Shown here in pieces: positions 1 through 8,925 of a stretch of DNA of 64,000 bases. The position numbers and the translations under genes are program-made. The notes beneath the pieces are model-generated. The model searched no databases. It saw only the letters and a program-made list of their open reading frames with translations, and was not told where the DNA came from. Within the stretch, counting starts at the first letter, position 1; the number at the start of each line of letters is the position of its first letter. Source of the DNA: Nocardioidaceae bacterium SCSIO 66511 (GTDB taxonomy: Bacteria > Actinomycetota > Actinomycetes > Propionibacteriales > Nocardioidaceae); NCBI GenBank assembly GCA_023100825.1, contig CP095846.1:186001-250000 (forward strand), read 5' to 3'.

Positions 1-185
1 GCGTCTTCGACATCGCCGTCGGCACTGACCAGACGGGCGTCTGCTGAAGCGGCAGCAGCCTTGATCGGTCCGTAACCGTCGATCGCGCGCTCCAGGATCT
101 CGCGCACGTACCCGGATGTGACCTTCGGCGCGACCTTCTTGCCGAGCGGCACGATGCCCTTTGCGGCCATCCGTCCTACGCCCAT
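1..185 (-). CDS. EcsC-family-like protein, N-terminal part (runs off the window)
   Basis: Only the first 61 codons are visible, read on the minus strand and continuing past base 1. The ATG at 183-185 is preceded by GAAAGGCAGCA, a good ribosome binding site, so this start is preferred over the internal ATG 15 bases downstream. The fragment begins MGVGRMAAKG and continues with a Lys-rich stretch and the motif ILERAIDGYGP, which resembles the start of actinobacterial EcsC-family proteins. That assignment is from memory of the family. The gene is divergent from aat, with 88 bp between the starts. No function can be claimed for the fragment. Confidence 0.5.
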   Translation of the reverse strand, partial: MGVGRMAAKGIVPLGKKVAPKVTSGYVREILERAIDGYGPIKAAAASADARLVSADGDVED

Positions 186-273
186 TGCTGCCTTTCGATG
201 CGGGATACGACACCGAAAGAGTACCCGCGTGAGTTCCCGGCAGCGGGCGGCGCGGGGGTTACGCTGGCGCGCG

Positions 274-954
274 ATGTCACCTGTGTCCGACCTACCGCCG
301 TCCCGGTGGACGTTCGACTCCGCCGCCTGGCCGGATGAGGATTGCGTAGCGGCCGGTGCCGACCTCGAACCGCAGACCGTGCTAGACGCGTACCGACATG
401 GAGCATTCCCGATGCCGGTCGAGGAGATCGAGCCGATGCTGTGGTGGTCTCCAGTGAACCGCGGGGTGCTGCGGATCGCCGATGCCCACATCAGCCGGTC
501 GCTGCGTCGCTCCATGCGCAGATTCGACATCACCGTCGACCGATCGTTCGCGGAGGTCGTGGATGCCTGCGGGGATCCACGGCGCCCCGGTGCCTGGATC
601 ACGACGGATATCCGCGACGCGTACGTACGGCTGCATGAGCTCGGTTGGGCACATTCGGTCGAGGCGCGTACGAAGGACGGCACTTTGGCAGGCGGCGTGT
701 ACGGGCTCGCAATCGGAGGCCTGTTCGCAGGAGAGTCGATGTTCCACCATCAGCGCGATGCATCGAAGGTCGCGTTGATGGGTCTCGTGGCGTTGCTCGA
801 CGACGAACACGCAGGTGAGCGGCTCATTGACGTCCAATGGCAGACCCATCACCTGGCGTCACTCGGAGTGACGGAGATGCCCCGACACGCCTATCTGAGT
901 GCGTTGCCAAAGGTCTGCTCGGCGCCGTTACCGCGAGCCTTCGCAACGTTGTGA
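274..954 (+). CDS. aat: Leucyl/phenylalanyl-tRNA--protein transferase
   Basis: Cytoplasmic enzyme that transfers Leu or Phe from its aminoacyl-tRNA to the N-terminal Arg or Lys of proteins, marking them for the N-end-rule ClpS/ClpAP route. The 226-residue product has the family signatures in order: GAFPMP, LWWSP, GWAHSVE, the Gly-rich GGVYGLAIGGLFAGESMF and DVQWQTHHLASLG. The ATG at 274 is chosen because this family normally begins shortly before the WPDEDCVAAGADL-type segment. An upstream in-frame extension to 118 would add 52 Arg-rich residues and overlap the divergent gene. The next gene is the HU-like protein 57 bp downstream. Confidence 0.95.
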   Translation: MSPVSDLPPSRWTFDSAAWPDEDCVAAGADLEPQTVLDAYRHGAFPMPVEEIEPMLWWSPVNRGVLRIADAHISRSLRRSMRRFDITVDRSFAEVVDACGDPRRPGAWITTDIRDAYVRLHELGWAHSVEARTKDGTLAGGVYGLAIGGLFAGESMFHHQRDASKVALMGLVALLDDEHAGERLIDVQWQTHHLASLGVTEMPRHAYLSALPKVCSAPLPRAFATL

Positions 955-1011
955 GGGTCCAATGCCTATGATCGTTCGTGTTTTGCACTCGAATCTGTCG
1001 AAGGAACTCAC

Positions 1012-1290
1012 ATGAACCGCTCTGAACTCGTCAACGCGCTGTCGGAGCGCACCGGCCGCACCAAGGCCGACGCCGACGCATTTGTCACCGCCCTCGGTGA
1101 CGAGCTGATCGAGGCCGTCGGAAAGGGCGACAAGGTACAGATCCCCGGTCTGCTGACCGTCGAGCGCGTCGAGCGCGCTGCTCGCTCCGGCCGTAACCCG
1201 GCGACCGGTGAGCCGCTCGAGATCCCGGCCGGCTTCGGCGTCAAGGTCAGCGCCGGCTCCAAGCTGAAGTCCGCAGCCAGCGGTAAGTGA
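1012..1290 (+). CDS. HU-family histone-like DNA-binding protein
   Basis: Nucleoid protein of 92 residues that bends and compacts DNA as a dimer. The N-terminal helical half starts MNRSELVNAL. The beta-arm half carries the HU signature GRNPATGEPLEIPA, including the Pro at the tip that intercalates into the minor groove. The length equals bacterial HU, and it lacks the long Lys/Ala-rich tail found on mycobacterial HupB, ending in only a short SKLKSAASGK. AAGGAA lies 6 bases before the ATG. Alternatives such as IHF are less likely because actinomycetes use an unrelated IHF protein. Confidence 0.93.
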   Translation: MNRSELVNALSERTGRTKADADAFVTALGDELIEAVGKGDKVQIPGLLTVERVERAARSGRNPATGEPLEIPAGFGVKVSAGSKLKSAASGK

Positions 1291-1324
1291 CCTCTGGCTG
1301 TCTCATCTAGGGCACACTGAGGGA

Positions 1325-2191
1325 GTGCCAGAGCTTCCCGAAGTTGCTGCCCTGGTGGCAGACCTGCGACCTCGTCTCGAGGGGCGGGCGATCGTCAACG
1401 CGTACTTGACCGCGTTCAGTGCGCTGAAGACGTTCGACCCGCCCCTCGATGCGTTCACCGGACTCGTCGTCGACGGTGTGCACCGCCACGGCAAGTTCTT
1501 GGACATCGAGGCCGCCGGGCTCCACCTCGTCATCCACCTGTCGCGCGCGGGCTGGATCCGCTGGAAGGACGAGATGCCGGCCAAGCCGCCTCGTCCGGGA
1601 GGGCGTGCGCCACTTGCCCTGAGGGTCGTCCTCGACGACGACTCCGGATTCGACGTCACGGAGGCGGGTACGCAGAAGCGGCTTGCCGTCTATGCGGTCC
1701 GTGATCCGGCAGAGGTGCCCGGTATCGCCCGTCTCGGCCCCGATCCGCTCGATGATGCGTTCACGCGTGACGTGCTCGCACAGATCCTCACCGACGCCGG
1801 TCGCTCACAGGTCAAGGGCGTGCTGCGTACCCAATCGACGATCGCCGGTATCGGCAATGCGTACTCCGACGAGATCCTGCATGTCGCGAGGATGTCGCCG
1901 TTCAAACCCGCCAGCTCGATCGAGGGCGACGGTGTCGACGAGTTGTACGAGGCGATCGGCAGCACCCTGCGAGAGGCCATGGATCGTTCGGAGGGCGTCG
2001 CGGCCGCCGAGCTGAAGAAGGAGAAGAAGTCGTCGATGCGCGTACACGGGCGGGCAGGTCTTGCGTGCCCGGTGTGTGGCGACACGGTGGCCGAGGTGTC
2101 GTTCGCCGACTCCTCACTGCAGTACTGCCCGACCTGTCAGACCGGCGGCAAGAAGCTCGCCGACCGGCGGATGTCGAAGCTGTTGAAGTAG
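1325..2191 (+). CDS. Fpg/Nei-family DNA glycosylase/AP lyase
   Basis: Base-excision repair enzyme that removes oxidised bases and cleaves the abasic strand. After GTG start removal the product begins PELPEV, giving the catalytic N-terminal Pro and adjacent Glu. The conserved Lys is K57 in HRHGKFLDIE. The H2TH region holds GIGNAYSDEIL, and a C-terminal zinc finger has C248/C251 and C268/C271. At 288 residues it is of normal size. Whether it is an 8-oxoguanine (MutM) or an Nei-type enzyme cannot be decided by eye. It sits 34 bp after the HU gene and its stop is only 7 bp from the MITE-like element. Confidence 0.93.
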   Translation: MPELPEVAALVADLRPRLEGRAIVNAYLTAFSALKTFDPPLDAFTGLVVDGVHRHGKFLDIEAAGLHLVIHLSRAGWIRWKDEMPAKPPRPGGRAPLALRVVLDDDSGFDVTEAGTQKRLAVYAVRDPAEVPGIARLGPDPLDDAFTRDVLAQILTDAGRSQVKGVLRTQSTIAGIGNAYSDEILHVARMSPFKPASSIEGDGVDELYEAIGSTLREAMDRSEGVAAAELKKEKKSSMRVHGRAGLACPVCGDTVAEVSFADSSLQYCPTCQTGGKKLADRRMSKLLK

Positions 2192-2198
2192 CGCCTGC

Positions 2199-2366
2199 CT
2201 AGGTCGTGTCTGGCAATTCCCCGCCGGGTCGCGTCCCTGCGCATCCGGACCGACTGCGTTGCGGTCCCTCGAAGGAGGATCGGCTACATCATCGCTCCCG
2301 CGCCTTGCCGGATCCGGCGCGCAGACCCGCTCCCTGTTCGACGCGGAATTGCCAGACACGACCTAG
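2199..2366. mobile_element. MITE-like element with perfect 22-bp inverted ends
   Basis: A 168-bp noncoding insert lies between the convergent glycosylase and rhodanese genes. Bases 2199-2220 and 2345-2366 are perfect inverted copies of a 22-mer that starts CTAGGTCGTGTCTGG and ends CAATTCC. The outer CTAG is its own reverse complement, so it may be a duplicated 4-bp target of the kind some IS5-group elements make, leaving 18-bp true ends. The interior has no convincing gene. The parent transposase is not in this window. A plain terminator is unlikely because 124 bp separate the arms. The right-hand CTAG supplies the stop codon of the rhodanese gene. Confidence 0.8.
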
Positions 2367-2677
2367 ACGACCGCTCGGCCGGCGCGCTGCCAGGCGACGA
2401 TGCCGCCGTCGAGGTTGACTGCGTCGATGCCGCGCTGCACCAGGTAACCGGTCGCTTGGGCAGAGCGTCCGCCCGAGTGACAGATCGCCAGGATCTGCTT
2501 GTCTGCTGGCAACTCGTCGGCGCGGGCCGGCAGCGATGCGAGCGGGATGTGCAGAGCGCCGTCGACGTGGCCGCTCTGCCACTCGTTGTCCTCGCGTACG
2601 TCCAGCACGACGACCGAATCCGGAAGCGGGTCGGGTACGCCCTGGATCTGCACGGTCGGGATCGAGATCTCGTTCAT
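2363..2677 (-). CDS. Single-domain rhodanese-like sulfurtransferase
   Basis: Small cytoplasmic protein of 104 residues with one rhodanese domain, a persulfide carrier. The domain shows VVVLDVREDNEW, SGHVDGALHIPL and the active-site loop ICHSGGRS with catalytic C66, then LDGGIVAWQRAG near the end. The ATG at 2675-2677 is favoured by GGGA four bases upstream and by the usual length of the family. Its TAG stop (2363-2365) is made by the terminal CTAG of the MITE-like element, so the C-terminus is set by that insertion, although the domain is complete. The sulfur donor and acceptor are unknown. Confidence 0.88.
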   Translation of the reverse strand: MNEISIPTVQIQGVPDPLPDSVVVLDVREDNEWQSGHVDGALHIPLASLPARADELPADKQILAICHSGGRSAQATGYLVQRGIDAVNLDGGIVAWQRAGRAVV

Positions 2678-2795
2678 GGTCCCATCATGCCGGTGCGGAC
2701 TGCGGCGCCGGCCGGTCGGTCGGCGCGCGATACGTCCAGACCAACTCTCCGATAGGCTGCGTGGCGACAGCACCGGAAGGAGAAGGGCCACGCCG

Positions 2796-3809
2796 ATGCA
2801 GAACAACGATCCGAACACGCCGAGTGGCGGGGGCGGACGTCCGCAGCAGCCTTGGCCCGGTCACGCTGCTCCCCAGCAGTACGGTCAGCAGCCGCAAGGT
2901 CGTCCCCCCGGTCAGGTTCCGCCGCAGTACGCCCAACAGCAGTACGCGCAGCAGCAGAGCAGCTGGTCGCAACCGTCGGCCCCATCGGAGAGCGAGGGCC
3001 CGACGTCGTCGAAGCTCGGCGTCGTCGCCACCATCGTCGGCCTGTTGGCCGCACTGGCGGCGATCGTCTACGGAGCATTCGCCGCGATCATTCGCCGGGG
3101 GGTCTTCGCCGATCTCGCCGACGACAGCGGATCGGTTTCGGAGAGTGACGCCGCTGACAGCGACAAACTAGACATGTACATGATGTACGGCGCTCTCGCA
3201 CTTGTGGTGATCGCCGTACTCCTGTGGCTCTTCGCCACCTTCTCGGCGCGCCGCGGGCGCTCCGGCCTCGGCTTCACCGGCCTTGGCGTGCTGGTTGTCG
3301 GCGCGATAGCGGCCGGCGTCGGCGCGTACCTCACCTCCGGCGACGATGCCGACAAGATCGCGAACGGCTACATCGCCGTCGGCGGCGGGTTCGTGCTGAT
3401 GGGGGTAGGCCTGCTACTCGGGGCGGTTGCGCTTCGCCAACCCGATGAGACCCCGGCCGAGACCGGCGACGCGGGTCAGTACGAGGCGACGAAGCCGTTC
3501 GCCCAGCAGCCCAGCGCGTACTCCCAGCAACCGGCGGCCCAGCAGTCGCAGCAGGCAAGCCCGTACGGTCAGCAGCCGGTGTACGGTCAGCGTCCGCCGC
3601 AGCAGGGCGGCGGCTACAGTCAGCCGCCGCAGCAGGGCGGTCCGTACGGCAGGCCCGCGCAGGGCGGTCAACCGCCGCGAACGGGTCAACAGCCGCCACC
3701 GAGTGGGCCGCAGCAACCGCAGCAGGGTGGGCAGCAACCGCCGCAGGGCGGACAACAGCCGCCGCAAGGTGGACAACCGGGTAGTCCGTACGGAGGTCAG
3801 GGCAGTTGA
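2796..3809 (+). CDS. Four-helix membrane protein with Gln/Pro/Gly-rich tails
   Basis: 337-residue protein of unknown function. The first ~70 residues are rich in Q, P and G. Four hydrophobic segments follow (about residues 73-98, 125-147, 158-182 and 190-212), with an acidic Asp/Ser loop between the first two. The last ~110 residues are low-complexity repeats built on PPQQGG and PYGQQP. The ATG at 2796 follows GGAAGGAGAAGGG. Such tails are common in actinobacterial membrane proteins and suggest disorder or contacts with other proteins. The stop overlaps the next ATG (TGATG), so it is coupled to the SEC-C gene. Confidence 0.75.
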   Translation: MQNNDPNTPSGGGGRPQQPWPGHAAPQQYGQQPQGRPPGQVPPQYAQQQYAQQQSSWSQPSAPSESEGPTSSKLGVVATIVGLLAALAAIVYGAFAAIIRRGVFADLADDSGSVSESDAADSDKLDMYMMYGALALVVIAVLLWLFATFSARRGRSGLGFTGLGVLVVGAIAAGVGAYLTSGDDADKIANGYIAVGGGFVLMGVGLLLGAVALRQPDETPAETGDAGQYEATKPFAQQPSAYSQQPAAQQSQQASPYGQQPVYGQRPPQQGGGYSQPPQQGGPYGRPAQGGQPPRTGQQPPPSGPQQPQQGGQQPPQGGQQPPQGGQPGSPYGGQGS

Positions 3810-4753
3810 TGGCGAAGCGATCGCGCCGGCGCGTAGATGCACCGGCGACCACCGACGATCCCGATGCCCCTTCGCCGCGCCAGCCGTGCCCGTGCGGATC
3901 GGGTCGTCGATACAAGAACTGTCACGGTCGGCAGAATGCCAGCGCGCCGTTCGTCGCTCGTACCTTCGAGGGGCTGCCGGGTGAATGCGACTGGATCGCG
4001 CTCCGGGAGATCGTGCCGGCCGCTACGGCTCCGGTGACGCTGCGATCCGATCCGCAACGATCGGTGCAGGTGTGCTCGTTGCTCCCGATGGCGGCGCCGG
4101 CGATCGTACGCCCCGACGGTGCGATCTGGCTCGGTCTGCAGGTGCAGCACAACTTCGGCGATGTGAGCCGAGATCTGGCAGCTGTGCTGGAGCAGGCGCT
4201 CGAGACCGATCCCGGCACGACCGTACCCGCCGTCGATGATCCGGGCCCCGGAAACCGCCTACAGGATCTCGTCGACCCGGCAGGTGGGTTCGAGGTACAG
4301 GTCCATCCCGGCTTCGACTTCTGGGTGGCCGACGTCGATGACCCGTCCGGCGACGTCGCGGCCTCCTTGCAGGCGGCGAACGACGCGGCCGCGCCGACGG
4401 AGCGCCTGACGAGTGTTGACGCCGCGTACTGGACGCAGATGGGCGACCGCCGGTACCTGCGCTGGGTGATGCCGCACAGCGAGAGCACGCTGCTCGATGC
4501 GCTTGCCCGACTCCACGCGGTCGATGACGACCGGTTGGGTGACAGCACTCGACTGATCGGATCCTTCCGAGCGCATGGCGTACTCGTGCCGGTGTGGGAG
4601 CTCGAAGGCGATGTCGGTGCCGAGGCGCTCGAGGAGCCGGCGGAGGCATTCGCGGGGCGTCTCGAGGAGGCGTTGGCCGACTCGTCGACGCTGACCAGCG
4701 CACAGCGGTCGGCACGTGCGGGCCTCGCCAATCGGCAACTCACAATTCGCTGA
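3809..4753 (+). CDS. SEC-C motif protein (DUF5926-like)
   Basis: 314-residue cytoplasmic protein. After a basic KRSRRR start it carries the SEC-C zinc-binding motif, PCPCGSGRRYKNCHG, at about residues 29-43, the short metal knuckle known from the SecA C-terminus and many unrelated proteins. The rest is acidic and soluble with no catalytic motif I recognise. It resembles an actinobacteria-specific family I know as DUF5926, but that match is from memory. The ATG overlaps the stop of the preceding membrane protein gene, suggesting co-translation. Confidence 0.75.
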   Translation: MAKRSRRRVDAPATTDDPDAPSPRQPCPCGSGRRYKNCHGRQNASAPFVARTFEGLPGECDWIALREIVPAATAPVTLRSDPQRSVQVCSLLPMAAPAIVRPDGAIWLGLQVQHNFGDVSRDLAAVLEQALETDPGTTVPAVDDPGPGNRLQDLVDPAGGFEVQVHPGFDFWVADVDDPSGDVAASLQAANDAAAPTERLTSVDAAYWTQMGDRRYLRWVMPHSESTLLDALARLHAVDDDRLGDSTRLIGSFRAHGVLVPVWELEGDVGAEALEEPAEAFAGRLEEALADSSTLTSAQRSARAGLANRQLTIR

Positions 4754-4912
4754 CGCGACTTGTTGTTGAGCACTTGCACAAGAGTGACCGCTCAATTACT
4801 GTAGATAGCACCCCGGTCGTCGTTGTATCCCCCGTCAGCGACGGCCGGGGCTTCCATGTCTCCGGACGGTTTCTCACTGCCGGCTGTCGGACGCGACTGC
4901 AAGACTCGACCC

Positions 4913-5716
4913 ATGCACTACGTCGAGTACGGCACCGGCCGTCCGCTCCTCCTGCTACACGGCTTCAGCGTCGACCATCGTCTACTCAGCATGCTCGACG
5001 ACCACCTCTTCGCTGACCGAGCGGAGTGGCGCCGCATCTATGTCGATCTCCCGGGCATGGGCCGCTCGCCCGCCGACTCGTCGATCGACTCGACCGACGC
5101 CGTTGCGCATGCGGTCGAGCGCTTCGTCGACGGGCTGCTGGGCGACGAGCCGTACGCGGTGTTGGGGCAGTCGTTCGGTGGTGCCATCGCCCGCTACCTC
5201 ACCGCTCGTCACCGCGCCCGAGTACGCGGTCTCGCGCTGTTGACCCCGCTGATCGTGCCCCATCCCGACGTACGCCAGGTGCCGCCGAAGACGGTGCTGC
5301 GCACCGACCCCGACCTCATCGCCTCGCTCCCACCGGGCGACGCCGCCGACTACCTGGAGCTCGCGGTGATCCAGTCGGCACAGACCTGGGCGCTGTTTCG
5401 CGACTGGATCCTGCCGGGCGCTCAGTCGGCCGATGAGGCGGCGCTCGGCCGGATCAGGGCGCGGTACGCGCTCTCGACCTACCCTGAGTCGACCGTTCCG
5501 CCGTACGCCGGGCCGACCGAGATCATCTGCGGGCGGCAGGACCACGTCGCTGGCTACCGCGACGCGGTCGACGCGCTGCCTCATTACCCGCGAGCGAACC
5601 TCACCATCGTCGACGGCGCCGGCCACAACGCTCACACGGAGCAACCCGAGCGAGTCACCGAGCTCCTCGGCGACTGGCTCGACCGGGTCGCCACCGTCTG
5701 GGCCCACTCAGCGTGA
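4913..5716 (+). CDS. Alpha/beta-hydrolase fold protein
   Basis: 267-residue soluble hydrolase. The oxyanion-hole segment is LLLLHGFS, the nucleophile elbow GQSFGG (Ser), an acid candidate lies in [10 protein letters not shown] and the catalytic His is in DGAGHNAH near the C-terminus, so a complete Ser-Asp-His triad is visible. The substrate is unknown; the fold covers esterases, peptidases and haloperoxidases. The ATG at 4913 starts the conserved [17 protein letters not shown] region, and no extension beyond it is supported. The 159-bp gap upstream holds a weak promoter-like TTGCAC at 4774 and nothing else. The 3' end overlaps the convergent arcA by 9 bp. Confidence 0.88.
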   Translation: MHYVEYGTGRPLLLLHGFSVDHRLLSMLDDHLFADRAEWRRIYVDLPGMGRSPADSSIDSTDAVAHAVERFVDGLLGDEPYAVLGQSFGGAIARYLTARHRARVRGLALLTPLIVPHPDVRQVPPKTVLRTDPDLIASLPPGDAADYLELAVIQSAQTWALFRDWILPGAQSADEAALGRIRARYALSTYPESTVPPYAGPTEIICGRQDHVAGYRDAVDALPHYPRANLTIVDGAGHNAHTEQPERVTELLGDWLDRVATVWAHSA

Positions 5717-6910
5717 CGGTTGGCGCCGCACGATCGGGCACGACATGCATCGCGGTCCGCCGCGCCCGGAGCCCAGCTCCGAGCCGCTGATCGCGATCAC
5801 CTCGATGCCCGATGCTTCCAGCCTTGCGTTGGTCTCGGTGTTGCGTTCGTACGCAACCGCCACCCGCGGCGCGATCGCCAGCGTGTTGTTGCCGTCGTCC
5901 CACTGCTCACGCTCGGCAGTGACCGGATCGAGGCCGGTGTCGATCCGCTCGAATCGGTCGATCCGCATCGCGACCGCGGCAGCGTCGAGGAACGCCTTCG
6001 GCGGGCCGACGGTCAACTCGTCACCGTCGCTGGTGATGGCGTACGCGACCAGGTTGTCGATGTTCGGATACATCACGACCTTGTCGACGTCGACCATCGT
6101 GACGACCGTGTCGAGGTGCATCGTCGCCCGCTCCTGCATGATCGGAACCGCGAGTACCGTCTCGGCGAGCCCGTGCTCGAACAGTTGGCGTGCGAACCTC
6201 TCCACTCCGGCGGGAGTCGTCCGCTCCCCGACTCCGATGGCGATCACGCCGGGTGCGAGCTGCAGTACGTCGCCACCCTCGACGTGTTCGAGCGAGCCGC
6301 CGTGCATCATCGGCGTACCCGCGAAACGCGGATGCTTATCGTAGATCAGGCCGGTCAGCTGGGTCTCGCGCCACCTTGCGGGCATCGCGAGGCTGGTGAT
6401 CGCGACGCGGTCGCGTAGCCAGACCGACGAATCGCGCGTGAACAGCAGATTGGGCAGCGGGTCGATCAGGAAATCTTCCGGCGCCAGCAGGCCGGTCACG
6501 ATGCTGTGCTCGAGGCGCACCTCGTCGTTGCGAAGACCCGCCGTCATCACGGCGGCGAGATCTTCGGGTGAACGGTCGCCGAGTGACTCGGTGAGGTACG
6601 CGCGCAACCTCGCGCCGAGACGCAGGCTGGCCGTGAGCTGCTCGATCGCGATCTGCCTGGTCTCGGGGTCACCGAGGGTCTCGATCAGCAGGTCGGTCAG
6701 GTACAGCACCTCGACGCCGTGCGTGCGCAGCGCATCGGCAAACGCATCGTGCTCATCCTGGGCGCGGTCGACCCAGGGGATTCCGTCGAAGAGCAGGGAG
6801 TCGTTGTTGCGAGGCGTGAGTCGCTTCAGCTCGGGTCCCGGGCGATGAAGCATCACGACCTCGAGGGCACCGACTTCGGTGTCGGCGCCGAGTTCGCGGG
6901 GTTCGCTCAT
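5708..6910 (-). CDS. arcA: Arginine deiminase
   Basis: Converts L-arginine to citrulline and ammonia, the first step of the arginine deiminase pathway. The 400-residue length is normal. Signatures include [18 protein letters not shown] at the N-terminus, the [14 protein letters not shown] segment, [15 protein letters not shown] and the C-terminal nucleophile C391 in RCMSCPI. Its ATG overlaps the stop of the upstream membrane-protein gene by 4 bp, making it the last gene of the murJ-containing operon. No arcB, arcC or arcD lies in the window, so it may serve acid tolerance, nitrogen supply or citrulline production rather than fermentation. Confidence 0.94.
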   Translation of the reverse strand: MSEPRELGADTEVGALEVVMLHRPGPELKRLTPRNNDSLLFDGIPWVDRAQDEHDAFADALRTHGVEVLYLTDLLIETLGDPETRQIAIEQLTASLRLGARLRAYLTESLGDRSPEDLAAVMTAGLRNDEVRLEHSIVTGLLAPEDFLIDPLPNLLFTRDSSVWLRDRVAITSLAMPARWRETQLTGLIYDKHPRFAGTPMMHGGSLEHVEGGDVLQLAPGVIAIGVGERTTPAGVERFARQLFEHGLAETVLAVPIMQERATMHLDTVVTMVDVDKVVMYPNIDNLVAYAITSDGDELTVGPPKAFLDAAAVAMRIDRFERIDTGLDPVTAEREQWDDGNNTLAIAPRVAVAYERNTETNARLEASGIEVIAISGSELGSGRGGPRCMSCPIVRRQPSR

Positions 6911-8925
6911 TCCAAAACCTTATCCACCGCCGCGATCCACAGAGGGACGGCCACGGCACCCGCCGCGACCAACACCGCTATGCCCGAGTCGTTGATTGCC
7001 GTACCGAGGAGCGCGACGGTCGCGACGCCGACGTAGGTCGCGGCGACCGCGGGCGAGTAACGGCGCATGAGCATCCTGCCGGGAGCGTCGGCAGCGCGCA
7101 GCATCCACCAGGTCATGGCCAGCAACACCGGTACGAGCACAGCGACCGGGCTATGCAGCAACAGGTGCAGGTTGGCGTCCAGCTTGCGGTCGACGATCTG
7201 CCACGCCGTTCCATCGAGTACCTGACCGACGAACCTACCGAGATGCGTCTGGTCGGACTCCGGGCGCAGATGGTCGAGGATGGCGACTGCGCTGACGACC
7301 ACCACACCGCCGGCGACCGCAGCCAGAACCCCTGCCCAGGTGAGTCGATGCCCTGCGGCCACGGCGGTCAGCAGCACGACCGCCGGCACGAGGGCCAGTA
7401 CTCCGCCGAAGTCGGAGCCGACGCCCGGTGTGCCGTTCAGCGCGACCAGGGTGATGCCACCGATCGCGCCGATGACGTACGTACGACGTCGGTCGGCCGC
7501 ACTCATCAGCGCGGCCAGCACGATCATCCCCGCCACCGCGTACACCGCGAACGGCATGTTGCCGAACCCGGTGAAGCGCCCGGCCACGATCGGGTTGTAG
7601 CCGAGCGTCGAGCCCAGCTGCAGTACCGAGCCGAGGGCGACGTCGATGCCGAGTACACCCACGGTGATGACGGCGACGGCGACCGGAGCGCCGAATCGAA
7701 GTCGTCGCCATGGTCCGAGCCAGGCTGTTGCGGTGACGAGCGCGGTTGCGGCCGCGATCGCACCGACGTACGCGGGCCAGTACGGATCGGCACGCCACCA
7801 CGGGACGAGATTCGCCAGGAACGTGCCGACGGGCACCGAGGCGACCGCGACCCCGCTGACGCGGAGCAGCTCGGAAGCCCGACCACGATGCAACAGGACG
7901 ACGGCCGCGATGCAGAACCCGGCGACCAGGAGGTCCCATGCCCAGAACGACGGGCTTGTCACCGAGCGATGCGCGTCCGCCTTGTCGGTGGCGTTGCGGA
8001 ACGAGTCGATCCGATCCGCTGCGCTCGCGGGGGAATCGGTCGCTTGCCAGCTCCGGCCGGCCATCTCGGTCGGTTGGTCGATGCCCAATACGTCGAGGAT
8101 CGTCGGCGCCACATCGATCAGCTGCACGTACGACGTGCGGCCGGTGCTCGCGGAGCGCAGCTCGCCCGCGGCGTCGCCGTCGGAGTCGAGGGCGATGGCG
8201 GCATTCAGGGTCGGTGCGCTGCCCGGTGTATCGGATACGCCGACGATGAGCAGCTGGGTGCTGTCGCTTCGGTCAAGCGCGTCCAGCAGCTCGCCGACGA
8301 GTCGATCGACACGGGCCAGCTGTGCAGGTCGCAGATCGCCATGCGTCAATGTGTGCGTGGGGATGAGAGTCAGCGGACACTCCTCCCACTGCTGCGCCCA
8401 GGTCTCGGCATCCGCGTCGCGAGGACGGTCCTTCGTGCGTACGTCGGCGCGGTCGGTGCCGTCGGAGACGGCCAACCGGGCGGCGTCGCCGAACACCGAT
8501 GTGCACTTCACGCTGCGGCCGAGCAGCCCGACCTCAGAGCCGAAGGCGAGATCGTCGTTCTCGTTTGCGACGGAGCCAGGATCGATCGGATTCGCACGTT
8601 GCTCCGCACACCGCCGGCCGATATCGCTGTAGCGCGCGCGATTGCCCGCACCCAACGTCGTCCAGCCGTCGAGCGGACAGGAGAACGACGAGGCGCCGCG
8701 TGCGGTCAGTAGCCCACTCTGACCGCGTTGCACCGCGTCGGCAAGGTGTGGAGTCGTACGGGCATCGATGTCATCCCAAGTCAGCCCCGGTACGCCGAGC
8801 ACAACCACGCGGTCGGCGGGTCCCAGCGGCTGTGCGTCGGGCCCGTCGGCGACGCGCGCCGCGGCCAACAGAAGTACGACGACCGCGGCCAGTAGCGCAG
8901 CGAGAGTTGCGTGCCTGCGCGTCAT
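6907..8925 (-). CDS. Membrane protein with alkaline-phosphatase-like extracytoplasmic domain
   Basis: 672 residues: an N-terminal anchor (residues ~5-23), then a ~290-residue extracytoplasmic domain, then about ten hydrophobic segments up to the C-terminus. The outer domain starts [14 protein letters not shown] and has [16 protein letters not shown], reminiscent of the alkaline-phosphatase superfamily core. The usual metal-binding DHG is absent ([11 protein letters not shown] occurs at the corresponding place), so catalysis is doubtful. It is clearly paralogous to the protein at 11613-13751. Both ends overlap neighbours by 4 bp. I infer a role in envelope polymer export or modification from its position with murJ and a glycosyltransferase; no activity is shown. 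Confidence 0.7.
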   Translation of the reverse strand: MTRRHATLAALLAAVVVLLLAAARVADGPDAQPLGPADRVVVLGVPGLTWDDIDARTTPHLADAVQRGQSGLLTARGASSFSCPLDGWTTLGAGNRARYSDIGRRCAEQRANPIDPGSVANENDDLAFGSEVGLLGRSVKCTSVFGDAARLAVSDGTDRADVRTKDRPRDADAETWAQQWEECPLTLIPTHTLTHGDLRPAQLARVDRLVGELLDALDRSDSTQLLIVGVSDTPGSAPTLNAAIALDSDGDAAGELRSASTGRTSYVQLIDVAPTILDVLGIDQPTEMAGRSWQATDSPASAADRIDSFRNATDKADAHRSVTSPSFWAWDLLVAGFCIAAVVLLHRGRASELLRVSGVAVASVPVGTFLANLVPWWRADPYWPAYVGAIAAATALVTATAWLGPWRRLRFGAPVAVAVITVGVLGIDVALGSVLQLGSTLGYNPIVAGRFTGFGNMPFAVYAVAGMIVLAALMSAADRRRTYVIGAIGGITLVALNGTPGVGSDFGGVLALVPAVVLLTAVAAGHRLTWAGVLAAVAGGVVVVSAVAILDHLRPESDQTHLGRFVGQVLDGTAWQIVDRKLDANLHLLLHSPVAVLVPVLLAMTWWMLRAADAPGRMLMRRYSPAVAATYVGVATVALLGTAINDSGIAVLVAAGAVAVPLWIAAVDKVLE

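Noticed and set aside
118-273. 52-residue N-terminal extension of the aat product
   Set aside because: Arg-rich and unlike the family, it would overlap the divergent EcsC-like start; ATG 274 fits the known N-terminus.
2206-2359. Short open frames inside the MITE-like element
   Set aside because: They lie within the inverted-end element and show no domain or ribosome binding site.
2199-2366. Bidirectional terminator between convergent genes
   Set aside because: The arms are 124 bp apart and 22 bp long with perfect ends, which fits terminal repeats of a mobile element better than an RNA hairpin.
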